A stretch of DNA of 64,000 bases. It comes from Barnesiella merdipullorum. GTDB lineage: Bacteria; Bacteroidota; Bacteroidia; Bacteroidales; Barnesiellaceae. Position numbers and translations under genes: made by a program. The stretch lies in contig DXBT01000014.1 of NCBI GenBank assembly GCA_019116365.1, positions 1-64,000 on the forward strand, written 5' to 3'. Below are positions 62,924 to 64,000 of the stretch, piece by piece. Under the pieces are notes generated by a model, which worked only from the letters and a program-made list of their open reading frames with translations, was not told the origin of the DNA and did no database searches. Within the stretch, counting starts at the first letter, position 1; every line of letters starts with the position of its first letter.

Positions 62924-62979
62924 TGGTGCTCTTCTAAATTATTTCGAACTCACGTTAATTCAGCACGCCCCGCATTCTA

Positions 62980-63040
62980 CAACGCCGCGAGCGCGGCCCG
63001 TACACCCTCGGTACAGACCGCGCTACTACACGTCCGCCTC
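62980..63040. repeat. GC-rich palindromic intergenic sequence
   Basis: AGCGCGG (62990-62996) pairs with CCGCGCT (63018-63024) and GTAC (63000-63003) with GTAC (63011-63014), giving a two-part hairpin. It lies after mgsA and next to the IS remnant and could be a terminator or a repeated palindromic element. Confidence 0.5.
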
Positions 63041-63068
63041 TCCCCGCGGGGGAGCGACGGGGCAAACA

Positions 63069-63512
63069 TCAACGTTTGAAATAGATATATTTCGGCTCGG
63101 TGGGTACATAGGTATCATCGTCCCACAACGTGCTCGTAATCATCAGGTCGGCACTGTACCGGTTGCAGGCAATAGGCACATTGTGTACCCGGCACTGACG
63201 CAGCAGCATCTGTATATCGGCCTCGTGCGGCTGCGGATTGAGGTCGTCGATGAGGAAGATGGCCAGGTCGATTTGATGGCGCACCACCAATGCGGCAATC
63301 TCGGCATCGCCACCCAACGGACCCGAATTCATGCAGGTCACATCGGCCGGGATATGCAGTTCTTCGAAAGCCTCCTTGACCAAACGGCCCGTCGTACCCG
63401 TACATACCAGATGATGGTGCGACAACAGTTCGGCATTGTGTTTTACCCACTCCACCATATCGGCCTTGCGATTATCGTGCGCAACCAGCGCAATGGTTAA
63501 TCTCTTTTTCAT
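63069..63512 (-). CDS. mgsA: Methylglyoxal synthase
   Basis: A 147-residue enzyme turning dihydroxyacetone phosphate into methylglyoxal and phosphate. It has the family N-terminus (LTIALVAHDNRKADMVEWVK), the phosphate-binding CTGTTGRLVKEA, NSGPLGGDAEIAALV with the catalytic aspartate, and FLIDDLNPQPHEADIQMLLR. Length matches E. coli MgsA (152). It is 12 bases downstream of the MATE gene and probably in one transcript. A glyoxalase-type gene at 15.6 kb could detoxify its product. Confidence 0.95.
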   Translation of the reverse strand: MKKRLTIALVAHDNRKADMVEWVKHNAELLSHHHLVCTGTTGRLVKEAFEELHIPADVTCMNSGPLGGDAEIAALVVRHQIDLAIFLIDDLNPQPHEADIQMLLRQCRVHNVPIACNRYSADLMITSTLWDDDTYVPTEPKYIYFKR

Positions 63513-63524
63513 AGCTCCATATTT

Positions 63525-64000
63525 TTAAGATTGAACACTTTGATACTTTCTGCGAATCGAACGCTGATGAATCAACAGCGCCACAACAGCAATCACGAAT
63601 GCGATGAAATCGGATATCGGCATGCTCCACCACACCCCGCTGGTAGACCAGTAATTGGGCAGAATCAGCAACAACGGCAACAGGAACAGCAGCTGCCGCG
63701 ACAACGAAAGGAATATCGATACCGGAGCCCGACCTATCGACTGGAAAAAGTTGGAGATAACAATCTGGCAACCCACAAAGGGGAACATGGCACAACTGAT
63801 GCGCAACCCCACCACCGACAAATCGACCAGCTCTTCGCTGGTGGTAAAGAGTGCCACAATGGCATGGGGAAAGAGCTCGCTCAAGACAAAACCCACAGTC
63901 ATTATCGACACCCCGGCCGTGATACCGTAGCGCAACGTCTTGCGCACCCGGTCATACTGCCGGGCACCGAAGTTGTAGCCCACAATAGGCTGCATACCCT
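63525..64000 (-). CDS. MATE-family efflux transporter (3' part)
   Basis: The C-terminal ~158 residues of a multidrug and toxin extrusion transporter; the 5' part lies beyond the window. The visible part begins MQPIVGYNFGARQYDRVRKT, a conserved MATE segment at the start of the second half, followed by four to five hydrophobic segments. MATE proteins exchange cations and drugs for sodium or protons. The substrate is unknown. Confidence 0.9.
   Translation of the reverse strand, partial: GMQPIVGYNFGARQYDRVRKTLRYGITAGVSIMTVGFVLSELFPHAIVALFTTSEELVDLSVVGLRISCAMFPFVGCQIVISNFFQSIGRAPVSIFLSLSRQLLFLLPLLLILPNYWSTSGVWWSMPISDFIAFVIAVVALLIHQRSIRRKYQSVQS

Larger units (their letters stand above)
61707..62960. 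mobile_element. IS remnant carrying a cargo gene
   Basis: AACGTGAGTTCGAAAT (61712-61727) occurs in inverted orientation at 62941-62956, a perfect 16-base inverted repeat about 1.25 kb apart. Inside the right end is the C-terminus of a transposase. Inside the left end is a short frame MVKNNLQSK that may be the transposase start. Between them a lower-GC 271-residue gene has taken the place of most of the transposase. The element starts directly after the stop of the ABC-F gene. Confidence 0.65.

Overview
The window is a chromosomal segment of a Bacteroidales bacterium. The evidence is the Bacteroidetes-type promoters (TTTG, about 20 bases, then TAnnTTTG), NusG-like UpxY in front of a capsule operon, ribosomal protein S16 with a long Ala/Glu-rich tail, a DksA-like protein that has lost its zinc cysteines, the ileS-dksA-lspA order, and secreted proteins with Por/T9SS-like C-terminal domains. 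Moderately high GC and this cargo suggest a Barnesiella- or Coprobacter-like genus, which is inference only. No plasmid, phage or CRISPR signals are visible.

Layout. 0.2-5.4 kb: leftward operon of a receiver/PEP-pyruvate-binding protein, a coiled-coil protein and a NimA-like flavoprotein, divergent from gdhA (5.5-6.9 kb). 7-13 kb: leftward ileS, dksA-like, lspA, DUF4296 lipoprotein and a small unknown. 13-15.4 kb: cstA and a PHP phosphatase. 15.6-22.4 kb: leftward housekeeping series (TPR protein, HU-like/SPOR protein, SpoU methyltransferase, radA, FAD oxidoreductase, metallo-hydrolase, glyoxalase). 22.5-30.6 kb: rightward clostripain-type lipoprotein, mscS, GNAT, recJ, recQ and a CidA/LrgA-LrgB pair, then tRNA-Lys.

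30.8-43.2 kb: one leftward capsule/O-antigen-type operon. UpxY leads, followed by flippase, glycosyltransferases, a Wzy/EpsG-like polymerase, the three enzymes making UDP-N-acetyl-L-fucosamine, a family 2 glycosyltransferase and a WbuC cupin. Upstream lie a small secreted repeat protein with five similar acidic cassettes and a hybrid histidine kinase/sigma54-activator pair. 48-51.4 kb: an ArsC/Spx-like protein, rpsP, an SRP RNA-tRNA-Thr dicistron, bioB, and an XRE regulator/membrane-protein operon with a palindrome inside its promoter.

51.7-59 kb: leftward operon of three large secreted proteins (adhesin-like repeats, M6 metalloprotease, and a frameshifted third member). 59.8-61.7 kb: an ABC-F ATPase. 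61.7-62.96 kb: an apparent IS remnant in which a 271-residue cargo gene replaces most of the transposase between inverted repeats. The window ends with mgsA and the 3' part of a MATE exporter.

The least explained items are the repeat-cassette secreted protein, the IS-borne cargo gene, the structured leader in front of recJ, the SRP-tRNA dicistron and the frame irregularities in the secreted-protein operon.
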